Source of the DNA: Cyanobacteriota bacterium | GTDB taxonomy: Bacteria > Cyanobacteriota > Vampirovibrionia > Vampirovibrionales > Vampirovibrionaceae | DNA: 64,000 nt | Direction of reading: 5' to 3' | NCBI GenBank assembly: GCA_019751815.1 | Contig: JAIEMW010000001.1 | Location: 752,197 to 816,196, forward strand | Part shown: positions 8,533-18,062 of the stretch, piece by piece | How the letters are laid out: each line of letters opens with the position of its first letter | How positions within the stretch are numbered: the first letter of the stretch is position 1 | Notes under the pieces: generated by a model | What the model saw: only the letters and a program-made list of their open reading frames with translations | Database searches by the model: none | Told to the model about the DNA's origin: nothing | Program-made: the position numbers and the translations under genes

Positions 8533-10360
8533 CCAAGTACTTTCAACACTCTTTGCGTTATTGATGGCAGCCTGTGTTGTTTGGGGTGCTGTATTACTGT
8601 TACCTTTAGCCTACGGGGAACCTGATGATCCGGGGATGGTCGACTTCTTAAGACACTCACAAGCAGTTCCTTTCATGACTGTGATGCTCTCTCGATGGTT
8701 AATCTCTGGCTACCAGGCAAACCCCAACCTCGCGTGGTACGCGTTATATCACTATTGTGTATTTACGATAGAACTGGGCCTGATTTATGTCCTGATCCAG
8801 CGTATTTTATTCCCGCTTCCCACTGATAGCAGCCCTTTTCATCGAACCTGGCGTTATTACCTCTTTATGGCATTGATTGGCCTGGTTTTTTTGGGATTTG
8901 TCACCAGACTCACCTTTACGACTGCCAGCATTTTATCGGGAGGATTGGCTCTCATAGGCTTCTCGCTGCTATTAATTCAAGAGGGGGAGAGACATAATAA
9001 CGACAACAAGCAAAAGTATCTTCTGGCAATTGGATGCGGTCTTCTCCTTTCGCTTTGCTTTATTACCCGCTATGAAGGGTTAAAAGCCATTCTCTTATTT
9101 TCTGCATTCCCTGCGTACGGGATTTACGCCTATTTTCAGTCTACGCTTCAATCTAAATTTGTCCCTATCGTCTCTTCGGTTCAACGTCTGGCAGTATTTA
9201 TCAGTTGCTTGTTACTCCCCTTGCTAGTAACTGTAACGGTTGAGAAGACCTATTTTCCTTTAAGTCCAGCAGAGGCAGAGTTTGATCGCTACCAGTGGGT
9301 CAATCAAAATACCATTGGCTTTGGCATCAGTGACCTGCAGTTCGATAATCCTGTTTTCAAGCGGATTGGCTGGAGTCCAAATGATTACAAGATGTTTCAA
9401 CACTGGCTCTTTTTTCATGAAGATAAATACGGATACAACCCGATCAGTGAACTGGCTAAGGCCACAGAAGAGAACATACCTCCTAGAATTCTTCAAATGC
9501 TCACACCGAGCATGTTGGGTCATTCAATCAAAGAAACGATTCACCGGTGTTGGCTAAAACAATATCAATGGTCATGTTTTTTGCTGGGGCTTTTTCTCCT
9601 GATGGGTTTGCAGATTCTTGGGGTTAGGCAGTCCTATCAAGAGGATCCCAATGCAAAAAACCGGATGTTTCGCTCGTTTTATACCTATATTTCACTTTTC
9701 TTATACATTTTTTCAGCCAGTTGGGCGATGAATACCTTTTTACGCTTCCCAATTCGTGTTTCTGCCAGTATTTATTTTCTCTTTGGCCTGGGGGCCTTGT
9801 GGGTATATTTTGTCCGAAGAAAGACTCAGGGGCAGGTTTTTTCAAAGTTTATCCTGCCATGGCATGGACACAACCTGGGCGTTCAGTTACTTTCTCTGGT
9901 ATCCATTGGATTGATACTGACCAGTGTGATTGTGACTGGCGTAAAAATCAGTAAAATTCCACAAAAACAGCGTGATTTCCAAGCAAATTATGCCTATATT
10001 AATGCCTTAACTGGCGAAGGTGGTTATTTAATTCGAGAATCTGGTGTTTTCCCGTTTACTTGGGTGAGCCCACTGACCCCAGATCCGGGTTTTAAAAACG
10101 GGCGGACAGTGGGCTGGACCATTTTTTCTGCCTTGTTTTATGAGCGTTTGAGAAGCCATGGCATCACCTGGGCCAAAGACTTGATGCCATGGATGACGAA
10201 CCGTAAGGACTGTTTCGTACTCGTTGAACCCCCACAGACCATCATTATTCAGCAATTTATGAAAGAGACTTACCATAAAACTGTTCAATTAGTCCCGGCT
10301 GGAGAACTCCCTGCAAAACCCTATTTCACTCTCTACAGAATTGTGGAAAGCAAGCAATAA
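8513..10360 (+). CDS. Polytopic GT-C-like membrane protein
   Basis: This 615-residue protein has about ten to twelve membrane helices. The first extracytoplasmic loop carries an acidic motif, GEPDDPGM, typical in position and character of GT-C glycosyltransferases that use polyprenyl-phosphate sugars. The C-terminal 130 residues form a soluble, probably periplasmic domain. It overlaps the methyltransferase gene by 20 bp and lies downstream of a GtrB-type GT2. By analogy with gtrAB-specific transferase modules it may transfer the lipid-linked sugar onto a surface polymer. This assignment is inference; the sequence could also be a polymerase or a membrane protein of unknown role. Confidence 0.6.
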   Translation: MFLTKNNQVLSTLFALLMAACVVWGAVLLLPLAYGEPDDPGMVDFLRHSQAVPFMTVMLSRWLISGYQANPNLAWYALYHYCVFTIELGLIYVLIQRILFPLPTDSSPFHRTWRYYLFMALIGLVFLGFVTRLTFTTASILSGGLALIGFSLLLIQEGERHNNDNKQKYLLAIGCGLLLSLCFITRYEGLKAILLFSAFPAYGIYAYFQSTLQSKFVPIVSSVQRLAVFISCLLLPLLVTVTVEKTYFPLSPAEAEFDRYQWVNQNTIGFGISDLQFDNPVFKRIGWSPNDYKMFQHWLFFHEDKYGYNPISELAKATEENIPPRILQMLTPSMLGHSIKETIHRCWLKQYQWSCFLLGLFLLMGLQILGVRQSYQEDPNAKNRMFRSFYTYISLFLYIFSASWAMNTFLRFPIRVSASIYFLFGLGALWVYFVRRKTQGQVFSKFILPWHGHNLGVQLLSLVSIGLILTSVIVTGVKISKIPQKQRDFQANYAYINALTGEGGYLIRESGVFPFTWVSPLTPDPGFKNGRTVGWTIFSALFYERLRSHGITWAKDLMPWMTNRKDCFVLVEPPQTIIIQQFMKETYHKTVQLVPAGELPAKPYFTLYRIVESKQ

Positions 10361-10370
10361 AAAAACAATC

Positions 10371-11075
10371 ATGCAGAAAACGATCAAGACATCCATCTGT
10401 TTTATTCTGTTGACTCTATTGGCAGACTTGTCTGTTTTTGCTGCGGAAACATCAAGCCAAGAATCCTGTGAGATGCCAAGCCCCACAAAGACATATCAAA
10501 CTGGGAGCATTCGTAAAACCGTCCCTCTTTTCTATGATTGGGACGACTGCCCCAATCTGAAAAATCCCAAATGCCGAAGCCCGTTTCGCCTGGACCAAGG
10601 CCGGACTGTCCTGATTCAAAATGCCTTATTCAAGAATCAGACCCAATGGAGATGCATCGGATTTATCACCCGTCAAGGGGACAGCCAAATAGGATATGTT
10701 CAATCCCAATTTATCAAGCCACACCAAAGCACTCAAGCCGTTATCTCTGCAAAAACATGGTCCAAAAAATGGCGAGATGGTAGTCAAAGCATTGTGATCA
10801 GGCCCGACGCGAAACATCCAGGGAAGCTTCTGGTTCAGGGCACTGCCTTCTGGCACGGTTTGGGAGACAACGTCCACACAGGCAGTGTCGATGCGAGTGC
10901 CAAACCCAATGGTGCTTTTATGCGGGTAAGCGAAGGCAGTGGCCAAGAAAGTGGAAAAGACACGAGTGAATTCGACTGCCAGCTATCGCTGAGACTCATC
11001 CCTCCCTTTTTAGTAGCCGAAGATAATGATCATTGTGGGGGAATGAACGTTCGCTTTAACGGGCTTTATCACTAA
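10371..11075 (+). CDS. Secreted protein with possible SH3-like region
   Basis: The protein has 234 residues from the ATG at 10371; an in-frame GTG at 10341 lies inside the preceding gene and is less likely. The signal peptide covers residues 1-22 (basic MQKTIK, hydrophobic core, cleavage after SVFA). The mature region holds a beta-rich stretch (residues 40-110, ending GYVQSQFIKP) that resembles bacterial SH3 domains, though I cannot confirm it. Several Cys residues could form disulfides. It starts 10 bp after the GT-C-like gene, so it is probably in the same operon and acts in the periplasm. Confidence 0.65.
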   Translation: MQKTIKTSICFILLTLLADLSVFAAETSSQESCEMPSPTKTYQTGSIRKTVPLFYDWDDCPNLKNPKCRSPFRLDQGRTVLIQNALFKNQTQWRCIGFITRQGDSQIGYVQSQFIKPHQSTQAVISAKTWSKKWRDGSQSIVIRPDAKHPGKLLVQGTAFWHGLGDNVHTGSVDASAKPNGAFMRVSEGSGQESGKDTSEFDCQLSLRLIPPFLVAEDNDHCGGMNVRFNGLYH

Positions 11076-11080
11076 GAAAA

Positions 11081-11110
11081 AACCCAAATAAGGCCACTAA
11101 AAAGGCCTTA
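11081..11110 (-). terminator. Probable terminator downstream of tRNA-Leu
   Basis: A perfect 7-bp stem, TAAGGCC (11089-11095) with GGCCTTA (11104-11110), has an 8-base loop. On the minus strand it is followed by a T-rich run (TTTGGGTTTTTT), fitting termination of the tRNA transcript and possibly also of the plus-strand gene ending at 11075. Confidence 0.5.
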
Positions 11111-11122
11111 AGAAAATCTAAG

Positions 11123-11206
11123 TGGTGCCGGTGGTCAGAGTCGAACTGACATGGGTCGCCCCGGTCGATTTTGAGTCGACTGCGTCTACCATTTCGCCAC
11201 ACCGGC
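11123..11206 (-). tRNA. tRNA-Leu (anticodon CAA)
   Basis: On the minus strand the acceptor GCCGGTG pairs with CACCGGC, followed by discriminator A and an encoded CCA. The anticodon loop CTCAAAA gives CAA, reading UUG. A long variable arm and a T arm with GTTCGAC are present, as expected for a class II leucine tRNA of 84 nt including CCA. Confidence 0.95.
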
Positions 11207-11360
11207 AAAACCACGCTGAATAGGGTAAGAGTTTACCAAAAAGCGCGGCGAAAATCTCTCACTTTATCGACAGCTTACCCGGGCAATCTTCTGGCTTCAG
11301 GATCATTTACGCCTATATATCAGTTTGTGTGAAGTCACAGTGGATTGGAATCAAAAGGCC

Positions 11361-13595
11361 ATGGCAGAGATACCTATTCTTGGAGGATACTTAAGAGCAG
11401 AGACAGGCAGACAAGCCAAAACCCATGTGAACGGTTATGATAATGCCCGTAATCAGGCCCATGACGCTCAAACTACTCCGTCATCCCCTGAAGTCTCTGT
11501 CTTTAAAGCCCTTTATTTTGGAGCCAGCCGACCATTGCCACCCGCCCCTCGCGACGCATCGATAATTGAAACCTTACACGGTACCCGTGTCAGCGATCCT
11601 TTCCGGCCGTTGGAAAATTTGGATGCGCCAGAAACCGTTGCCTGGTGGAAAGCTCAAAATAAACGCACCGAAGCCTTTGTCGCAAAGGCCAAAGCGGTTC
11701 GACAGCAGGCCATTCAATGGCATCAAGAGATTCGAGACTTTACCCGAGAATCAATGGCCTCGGAGTTCGGCGGGAATTACTTCTTCTCTCGGCAATCAGG
11801 GCTGGCGGCTCAACCCACCTATTATGTGCGTATTGGCGGAAAAGATGCCCCTGAAAAAGTAATACTGGATCCCAATCAGCTTTCTTCAGACGGAACCGTC
11901 TCCGTCAATTCGGTCGATGAAAGCCCTGATGGGAAGCTGATCGCCTACACACTCTCTGAATCTGGCAGTGATATGCTCACGATGCGTTTTAAAGACGTGA
12001 CAACCGGGAATGACGTCTATGAAGCGCTAACAGACCTTCGATTTACAAGTGCCACTTGGGATCCAGACGGTAAAGGGGTGGTTTACTCCAAAGAGGTGAA
12101 ACTAGATGGAAATAGCACCCAGCATTTTGCAACATTTCACCACACATTGGGCGAAGACCCCAAAAACGACGTACTTTTGTACCAAAGGACGGATGTTGAA
12201 AACTCTCACGTCAGTGGTTTTCGTCTAGCAGAAACTGATCCTTACTTAATTTATAACGTCTACAGCGGGACAAATCCAGAATCTGGCGTCTATCTTCAAA
12301 AACCAGGTCAGCCATTGATTGAAATTCTCCCACCCAGAGTCGCGGCCCTCTCTCTGTTTCATAGAGAGGGGGATACACTGTATGCCATTACGGATCTCAA
12401 AGCAGCCCGTAACCGAATTGTCGCCATAGATATTAACAATCCCGCCCCAGAAAACTGGAAAACAGTTGTGCCTCAAAGCAGAAAGCCAGGGAATAAAATC
12501 TCATCGGCCTTTGCGGTAGACGGGAAATTACTGGTCGAATGGTCCAAAGACGGCGCAGCCAGTCTCGAAGTAAGGACAATGGCTGGAAAGCACCTCCACA
12601 ATGCCTCCATTCCTGCGGGTTCAACGCTATCTATCAAACAAGTACGGCCTCAAGATAAGTCCTTTGAGATCTCCATCGGTGGCTATCTCTCTCCTGGAAC
12701 ACGCTATCAATATACCGTGGCGGATAACAACCTGCGCTTTATCAAAAAAAGTGATATCCCCAGAGATTTGGTCGATATTGCCGAAGTGGAAAGAGTGTAC
12801 GCGCCATCTAAAGATGGAACACAGGTGCCTATGTGGGTGATAAAACCAAAGAAAATGCCCAAAGACGGGTCTTCAGCCACCATTTTATATGGATACGGTG
12901 GGTTTGATGTGTCCTTAGAACCCAATTTTTCATACAGCATTGCCCATTGGGTAGAGCAAGGGGGCGTGTACGTAATTGCCAACCTGCGTGGCGGGGGCGA
13001 ATTTGGCCGAAAATGGTATAACGGCGGCCGTCTTAAAAACAAGCAGAACGTATTTGATGACTTTGCCGGTTGCGCTAAAGCCTTAATTCAACAAGGCTAC
13101 ACCCGGGCTGATCGTTTGGCCATCAAGGGGGGTTCCAATGGTGGCTTGCTCACAGCAGTAACTTCACAACAAAACCCCGATCTCTTTGGTGCTGTTATCT
13201 CAGAAGTCCCCGTCACGGATATGCTGCGCTTTCATACCAATAATTACGGGGCCGCCTGGATGTCTGATTATGGGAATCCCGAGAAAAAAGCCGATTTCAA
13301 CGTCTCCATTCAATACTCCCCCTTGCACAATGTTGCCCCGGCACAGAGTACCCAGTACCCACCCACTTTAATTATGACCGGGGATCATGACGACCGGGTT
13401 GCCCCATGGCACGCGTTTAAGTGGGCGGCCACCCGCCAAGAAAAAGGACACCAGGCCAACACCTATTTACGCGTCGCGGAAAAAGCCGGCCATGGCAGCG
13501 GGAAACCCACGCAAAAGGTGATTGAAGAAGCCGCAGATCAATACGCCTTTTTGGTCAGAACCCTAGGCCCCTTGCGAAACACCCAGAAGAAGTAA
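11361..13595 (+). CDS. Prolyl oligopeptidase (family S9A)
   Basis: From the ATG at 11361 the protein has 744 residues; TTG 11325 would add 12. The first 58 residues are an extension absent from standard family members and carry LYFGASR (YFGA at 52-55). The catalytic serine is in KGGSNGGLL (Ser592), the Asp in DHDDRV (starts 675) and the His in AGHGSG (His711). The N-terminal part forms the propeller, beginning around VSDPFRPLEN. The enzyme cleaves short peptides after proline. No signal peptide is visible, so it is probably cytoplasmic unless the extension is a sorting signal. Confidence 0.9.
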   Translation: MAEIPILGGYLRAETGRQAKTHVNGYDNARNQAHDAQTTPSSPEVSVFKALYFGASRPLPPAPRDASIIETLHGTRVSDPFRPLENLDAPETVAWWKAQNKRTEAFVAKAKAVRQQAIQWHQEIRDFTRESMASEFGGNYFFSRQSGLAAQPTYYVRIGGKDAPEKVILDPNQLSSDGTVSVNSVDESPDGKLIAYTLSESGSDMLTMRFKDVTTGNDVYEALTDLRFTSATWDPDGKGVVYSKEVKLDGNSTQHFATFHHTLGEDPKNDVLLYQRTDVENSHVSGFRLAETDPYLIYNVYSGTNPESGVYLQKPGQPLIEILPPRVAALSLFHREGDTLYAITDLKAARNRIVAIDINNPAPENWKTVVPQSRKPGNKISSAFAVDGKLLVEWSKDGAASLEVRTMAGKHLHNASIPAGSTLSIKQVRPQDKSFEISIGGYLSPGTRYQYTVADNNLRFIKKSDIPRDLVDIAEVERVYAPSKDGTQVPMWVIKPKKMPKDGSSATILYGYGGFDVSLEPNFSYSIAHWVEQGGVYVIANLRGGGEFGRKWYNGGRLKNKQNVFDDFAGCAKALIQQGYTRADRLAIKGGSNGGLLTAVTSQQNPDLFGAVISEVPVTDMLRFHTNNYGAAWMSDYGNPEKKADFNVSIQYSPLHNVAPAQSTQYPPTLIMTGDHDDRVAPWHAFKWAATRQEKGHQANTYLRVAEKAGHGSGKPTQKVIEEAADQYAFLVRTLGPLRNTQKK

Positions 13596-13614
13596 GTCCA
13601 AGCAAAATATTCTT

Positions 13615-14655
13615 TTAGCGATGAAACTGCTTCATAAAATCCCAGGCCGTCTGAACCCCGTCTAAATCCCTGCAACTGTGACCAAAGATTTGACGAACCC
13701 ACGGGGCATTGCCGATAGGGTATCTGTTGGACGGCATGGCGTGCCCGCCCCCTTCGACCGTATAAAAAACCACAGGCGCACTATTCTTGCCTTTGGCAGG
13801 ATAGGTATCTTGATGAATTCGGCACTCATCATAGGGGTCAAGATCGGGGAGCCAGACACTTTTCTCCGCTGTGGGCCCTACATGATTCGTCTTCACCCAC
13901 CAGGCGACGGTCTCTAATACCGGACGGGTTTCCCCTCGGTTTCTAGCCACCTGGCCCCCATTCCAAAGAACCAACTTATCCTCCGTACCGTTCATCAGCA
14001 AGATAGGAGTGGACAATTTCGGTGGGCTTATCGCAACCTGACTGGAGGGAAGGGAGGAAATAAACGCGGCGCCCGCTGCAAAACGCTCAGGTGCTTCAAT
14101 TAGCAGGCGTTGTGTCATCATGCCGCCATTGGACGCACCAGTGACATAAACCCGCTTAAGATCGACCGCATAATGTTTGGGCAGCCAGTCCAGAAGGGCT
14201 TTTAGAAAGCCCACATCATCGGCTTTCTGCTGGGCCCAAGCACCCGTGTTCCTGAGATCATTCCAGTTCTGGTGGTCCCCGTAAGTATCCAAATTGTCTG
14301 GATTCACCCCATTGGGTACCACCAAGAGAAAGCCCTCTTTTTGAGCAAGCTCAGGCCACAGTTTGGTACCTCCAGCCCCTCGAGTAAATAATTTACGCAT
14401 ACTCTGTGTGCCTCCGTGAAGCAGAATCACAACAGGCATCTTATTTTTAGCAAGAATGGCAGCAGGTGTTTGGACCATAAACCAGCGTTTCATCCCCCCA
14501 GACATCAGAGAGTAATCCTCAAACCCAAAGGGGACAGGAAGATCTTCAGGTTCCGCGGCTTGCAACATCCCTTCAGGATCGATCTCCATACACAGGACCA
14601 GCGCCAAAAGAACCAATACTGTCCACTTGAGTAGCACGCCCAATATCAGTTTCAT
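13615..14655 (-). CDS. Secreted alpha/beta hydrolase, polyhydroxybutyrate-depolymerase/LpqC-like
   Basis: The protein has 346 residues from the ATG at 14655, chosen because MKLILGVLLKW starts a clean signal peptide; an ATG at 14697 would add 14 residues. The sequence shows the oxyanion loop VVILLHGGTQSM, nucleophile motif VTGASNGGMM and C-terminal GGGHAMP with the catalytic His. These are features of the esterase group annotated as PHB depolymerase, LpqC or feruloyl esterase. Substrate is uncertain. It is exported and convergent with the prolyl oligopeptidase gene (20-bp gap). Confidence 0.75.
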   Translation of the reverse strand: MKLILGVLLKWTVLVLLALVLCMEIDPEGMLQAAEPEDLPVPFGFEDYSLMSGGMKRWFMVQTPAAILAKNKMPVVILLHGGTQSMRKLFTRGAGGTKLWPELAQKEGFLLVVPNGVNPDNLDTYGDHQNWNDLRNTGAWAQQKADDVGFLKALLDWLPKHYAVDLKRVYVTGASNGGMMTQRLLIEAPERFAAGAAFISSLPSSQVAISPPKLSTPILLMNGTEDKLVLWNGGQVARNRGETRPVLETVAWWVKTNHVGPTAEKSVWLPDLDPYDECRIHQDTYPAKGKNSAPVVFYTVEGGGHAMPSNRYPIGNAPWVRQIFGHSCRDLDGVQTAWDFMKQFHR

Positions 14656-14724
14656 ATCTTTGCCCCAATAGACCTCTACTTTAGATAATACATTCATGGG
14701 GCCAAAAAAGTTTCAGTGACAAAA

Positions 14725-15723
14725 TTAGTTTTTGTGAGCGACCAAGGCGGTCACATCCCCGTCCAAACTATGTTTAGAAGCCAAAGACAAGCCCGCCGCT
14801 TCAAACCATTGGGTGTACTCGGCCTGAGTAAACACATTGCCCTCATCCGTGGTGATCATCTCATTCACCCCAAAAAGCAACGGCCAGCCGGGTTCACTTC
14901 GCTCATCATCGGGCACAAAATCCACCACCACCAGCTTACCTCCTGGCTTCAGCGCCTCTGCCACATGGCCAATCAGTTCCGCAGTGGAAAAAGGACCAAT
15001 CGCATGGCAGATATTGGCCAGAATCGTCCAATCGTAAGTGCTGGGGGGAAGCGTCAGCATCTCTAAATCACCCGGTGTGTAGGTCACCCGCTCAGACAGT
15101 TCGTGCTTTGCGACGTATTCCCGGGCAATCTCAACCACGGTCGGGTAATCTAAAATAGTCGCCCGGGCATCTGCGTTGGCTTCTAATAGAGCAATGGACC
15201 ATACTCCGGTACCACCACCCACATCGAGTATATTGACGCCTTTGGGGGCAGAGTGAAAATCAAGCATCACGGCCAATTGTTGGGCCGTGGGGTAGTTAGA
15301 CACATAGAGCCCTTTGGCGAGTTCCGCAAAATAGGCTTCCAATTGAGCCAGCCCTTGAGCAGAGCCCGCAGGTTGACCGGTTTTCACCACACTGGTTAAC
15401 TGTGTCCACGTGTCCATAAGACGCTTGCCATGCTTGACCATCCCACCCATATAGCTGGGGCTGGTTTTCACCAGGTATTTTTCCACATCAGGAGGTAATC
15501 GATAAGCCGATTGGTGCTTATCCAAAAAGCCAATCCCCACCAACCCGTCCAAAACAATGCTTAACGCGCGTAGATCCACATGAATGGCTTTGGCAATGGC
15601 GGGGGCCACCCGGTGCCCATTGGCAATCTGAGTAAAAATGTCCAGATCGCAGGCCGTAAAAAGCAATTGGCTTCGAGCAAACCCGTACAAAGCGTCTTGA
15701 ATCCGATCTGAAGAGAGGCCCAT
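14725..15723 (-). CDS. O-methyltransferase with N-terminal dimerisation domain
   Basis: This 332-residue protein has a winged-helix/dimerisation N-terminal half (residues 1-100) and the SAM-binding motif ILDVGGGTGVWSIALLEAN near 167. It fits the acetylserotonin/caffeate O-methyltransferase-like family. It starts only 4 bp after prfA, the place where prmC (the RF1 glutamine methyltransferase) usually lies. It lacks the NPPY signature of PrmC, having ANICHAIG at the equivalent region, so it is not a PrmC orthologue. The target is unknown. Confidence 0.8.
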   Translation of the reverse strand: MGLSSDRIQDALYGFARSQLLFTACDLDIFTQIANGHRVAPAIAKAIHVDLRALSIVLDGLVGIGFLDKHQSAYRLPPDVEKYLVKTSPSYMGGMVKHGKRLMDTWTQLTSVVKTGQPAGSAQGLAQLEAYFAELAKGLYVSNYPTAQQLAVMLDFHSAPKGVNILDVGGGTGVWSIALLEANADARATILDYPTVVEIAREYVAKHELSERVTYTPGDLEMLTLPPSTYDWTILANICHAIGPFSTAELIGHVAEALKPGGKLVVVDFVPDDERSEPGWPLLFGVNEMITTDEGNVFTQAEYTQWFEAAGLSLASKHSLDGDVTALVAHKN

Positions 15724-15727
15724 CTGC

Positions 15728-16819
15728 TTATGCCCCTGATGATTGTAGGGTCAATTTTTCGATTTTTGCCCGCTGGTCGGCAGTCACCAACTGTTGAATC
15801 AGTGGCTCGACATCTCCATTAATCACCGGGGTGAGTGCAAAGTTTTCGCCAATGCGGTGATCAGTCACCCGGTCTTGCGGATAATTGTAGGTGCGAATGC
15901 GTTCACTCCGGTCACCTGTGCCCACTTGGGAGCGGCGTAGATCCGAAATTTCTTTGGACTGCTTTTGCAGTTCGAGATCGTATAGCTTGGCTTTGAGCAA
16001 CTGCATTGCCCGTTCTCTGTTTTGGTGCTGGCTCCGTTCTTGAGTACAGTGAATTTGAATTCCAGAAGGCTTGTGAAACAACCTGACAGCCGTTTCCACC
16101 TTATTCACATTTTGCCCACCAGCCCCACCACTGCGGATGGTCATAATTTCAATATCAGAGGGGTTAATCTCAATGGCGACATCTTCCACCTCAGGCATCA
16201 CGGCAACGGTCGCAGTACTGGTGTGAATTCGCCCTTGGGATTCTGTGACCGGGACACGTTGAACGCGGTGGACACCGGATTCATATTTCAGACGGCTATA
16301 AACCGCATCGCCTCGAATCGCGATAATGACCTCACTCACCCCACCCAATTCGTTCTCATTGATGCTCATAATTTCTGTTTGCCAATTTTGAGTGGCCGCA
16401 AAGCGCATATACATCCGCATTAAATCTGCAGCAAAAATATTGGCCTCATCCCCGCCGGCACTGCCGCGTATCTCCAACATAATATCTTTATCATCATTGA
16501 TATCTCGGGGCAGCAGCAAAATACGCAGTTCTTCGCGCAATGCATTCATTTCAGCCTCAAGGCGGTCCACTTCGCCGTTTAAAAAGGCCTTCATGCTGTC
16601 ATCGGATTCTGACTGTAGCAATTCCCGAGAATCATTGAGATCGGCCGTGCACGACTTCCACTTGAGAAAGGCATCCATGGTGGTTTCTAAAGCGGCCCGT
16701 TGTTTGGACAGATCCCGCAGTTTATTGGGGTTTGCCAACACATCGGGTTGAGAAAGCTGCTCACCCAATTGGTGATACGAGCGTTCCACTTCCTCGAGTT
16801 TTTCGATTAACTTTTCCAT
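15728..16819 (-). CDS. prfA: Peptide chain release factor 1
   Basis: This 363-residue protein has normal RF1 length. It carries the GGQ motif ([15 protein letters not shown]) that triggers peptidyl-tRNA hydrolysis and the PxT codon-recognition motif in [11 protein letters not shown], which separates RF1 (UAA and UAG) from RF2. The presence of RF1 supports UAG being a normal stop in this organism, which matters for the amber-split GT2 gene. It lies downstream of rpmE in the commonly seen rpmE-prfA order. Confidence 0.97.
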   Translation of the reverse strand: MEKLIEKLEEVERSYHQLGEQLSQPDVLANPNKLRDLSKQRAALETTMDAFLKWKSCTADLNDSRELLQSESDDSMKAFLNGEVDRLEAEMNALREELRILLLPRDINDDKDIMLEIRGSAGGDEANIFAADLMRMYMRFAATQNWQTEIMSINENELGGVSEVIIAIRGDAVYSRLKYESGVHRVQRVPVTESQGRIHTSTATVAVMPEVEDVAIEINPSDIEIMTIRSGGAGGQNVNKVETAVRLFHKPSGIQIHCTQERSQHQNRERAMQLLKAKLYDLELQKQSKEISDLRRSQVGTGDRSERIRTYNYPQDRVTDHRIGENFALTPVINGDVEPLIQQLVTADQRAKIEKLTLQSSGA

Positions 16820-16954
16820 TTCGCTTTTCCATTTAGCGATTGATCGCTTTAGTGAGTGATAAGCCGGTATTGCTAGAAAATTTTAACCCAAAAGCAACGC
16901 TGTTACCCTGTATTTGTAGAGAGGGCAACGCACGAGAACAACAAAAAATAAGCG

Positions 16955-17161
16955 TTAGGCTTCTTTTTTGGCGTAGCGTTTTTTGAATTTTTCCACCCGA
17001 CCTTCGGTATCAACAATTTTTTGTTGTCCGGTATAGAAGGGATGGCATGCAGAGCAAATATCCACCTGAATGGTGGGGCGGGTTGAGCCAGTGGTAATGG
17101 TGTTTCCGCAAACACAGGTGGCTTCAACTGAATAATACTGGGGATGAATTTCGGGTTTCAT
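16955..17161 (-). CDS. rpmE: Ribosomal protein bL31
   Basis: This 68-residue protein starts [10 protein letters not shown], the expected L31 N-terminus; a longer frame to 17221 is not used. Zinc-type cysteines are present (TCVCGN and [10 protein letters not shown]), so it is the C+ form that binds Zn. The C-terminal basic tail ([10 protein letters not shown]) is typical. It is a component of the large ribosomal subunit, upstream of prfA with a gap of 135 bp. Confidence 0.95.
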   Translation of the reverse strand: MKPEIHPQYYSVEATCVCGNTITTGSTRPTIQVDICSACHPFYTGQQKIVDTEGRVEKFKKRYAKKEA

Positions 17162-17260
17162 GGCTGAGGGGTATCTCCTGACTGGCGCTTGAGCATTTTG
17201 ATAGCTGTACTGACGAGACAAAATCCCGCAATAGTTTCACTATGTTATATCCGCACGTCC

Positions 17261-17295
17261 AGAATATCAAGCCCGGTGGTAGAATATCAAGCCCG
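17261..17295. repeat. 20-bp tandem repeat, about 1.75 copies
   Basis: The unit AGAATATCAAGCCCGGTGGT is followed directly by a second copy that matches for the first 15 bases. It lies in the gap between rpmE and the secreted small protein at 17382, in no predicted gene. Confidence 0.7.
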
Positions 17296-17381
17296 TTCCC
17301 CTTTCTCAGATCCGCCGAACAGGGGTCGTGAAAAAGTCCCGACCTCCATTAAACTCATACATATATATAGGGAAATGACGG

Positions 17382-17795
17382 ATGCCAAACCCACTTCTTT
17401 TTTTTCACACACGTTGTCATTGGAAACAGAGACTCGCCAAGCAGGTGCTCGCTCCCGTTTCCATTCTTCTAACCGCTCATTTTTTCTTGGTCTTTTCAGC
17501 CAATACTCGGGCAGAAAGTCTAAGTATCAAGCCAGCCGATATTTATCTCACCCAAGACCGGGTTTGCCGAAAGTGTGTCTGGGAAGTGGTGGACGCGGAT
17601 CATGTCCAACTCACCAATCTGGCTGGGGTCAAAGGGGTTTATGCTTTACGAGAGATACTGGGTGTGGACACTCACCCCGCACTCCGAAAATGGCTGTACC
17701 ATAGTGCCCATGGGATAGGGGTGCCTGGGCCCATACTCATGCCGGATGCCTTTGATGAGGGGAAGCCAGAGTTCTCGCCAGAGCCTTATAACTAG
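17382..17795 (+). CDS. Small secreted protein, unknown
   Basis: This 137-residue protein starts with a basic region then a hydrophobic segment (residues 22-40, APVSILLTAHFFLVFSANTRA) compatible with a signal peptide. The short mature domain contains a CxxC-like pair (VCRKCVWE) and a region AGVKGVYALREILGVDTHPALRKW. I recognise no family. The start was chosen at the first ATG giving the signal-like N-terminus; its ribosome site is weak. Confidence 0.5.
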   Translation: MPNPLLFFHTRCHWKQRLAKQVLAPVSILLTAHFFLVFSANTRAESLSIKPADIYLTQDRVCRKCVWEVVDADHVQLTNLAGVKGVYALREILGVDTHPALRKWLYHSAHGIGVPGPILMPDAFDEGKPEFSPEPYN

Positions 17796-17859
17796 AAATT
17801 TAAAAACGCTAGTATTTAAAAAACAGGAAATACTTACCACAGTTTTTGTCAAAGACATG

Positions 17860-17887
17860 TTGACAGAGAGTAACGAAATGTTACAAT
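17860..17887 (+). promoter_or_regulatory. Strong candidate sigma-70 promoter upstream of the 63-residue protein
   Basis: TTGACA (17860-17865, a perfect -35) and TACAAT (17882-17887) are separated by 16 bases. The spacer and -10 overlap an inverted GAAAT/ATTTC pair that could be an operator. The predicted start leaves a leader of about 170 nt before the ATG at 18063. Confidence 0.6.
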
Positions 17888-18062
17888 TTCTTTCGTACTA
17901 ACTCTGGTTAGGTTGAATTTTTCTTTGCCGAGATCAATACTACTAACTGTTGATAGTACGTTATCAATACGTCGTCTGAGTAAATCCATTTTTCCTAAAC
18001 AAGTCTGAGTATCCCAAGCGTCCACACAGAACCCCCAAAACAACACAGAAAGTGTGAATATT

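Noticed and set aside
17189..17704. 171-codon plus-strand frame overlapping the 17382 gene
   Set aside because: It runs through the rpmE upstream region and lacks a start signal; the overlapping frame with a signal peptide is more likely.
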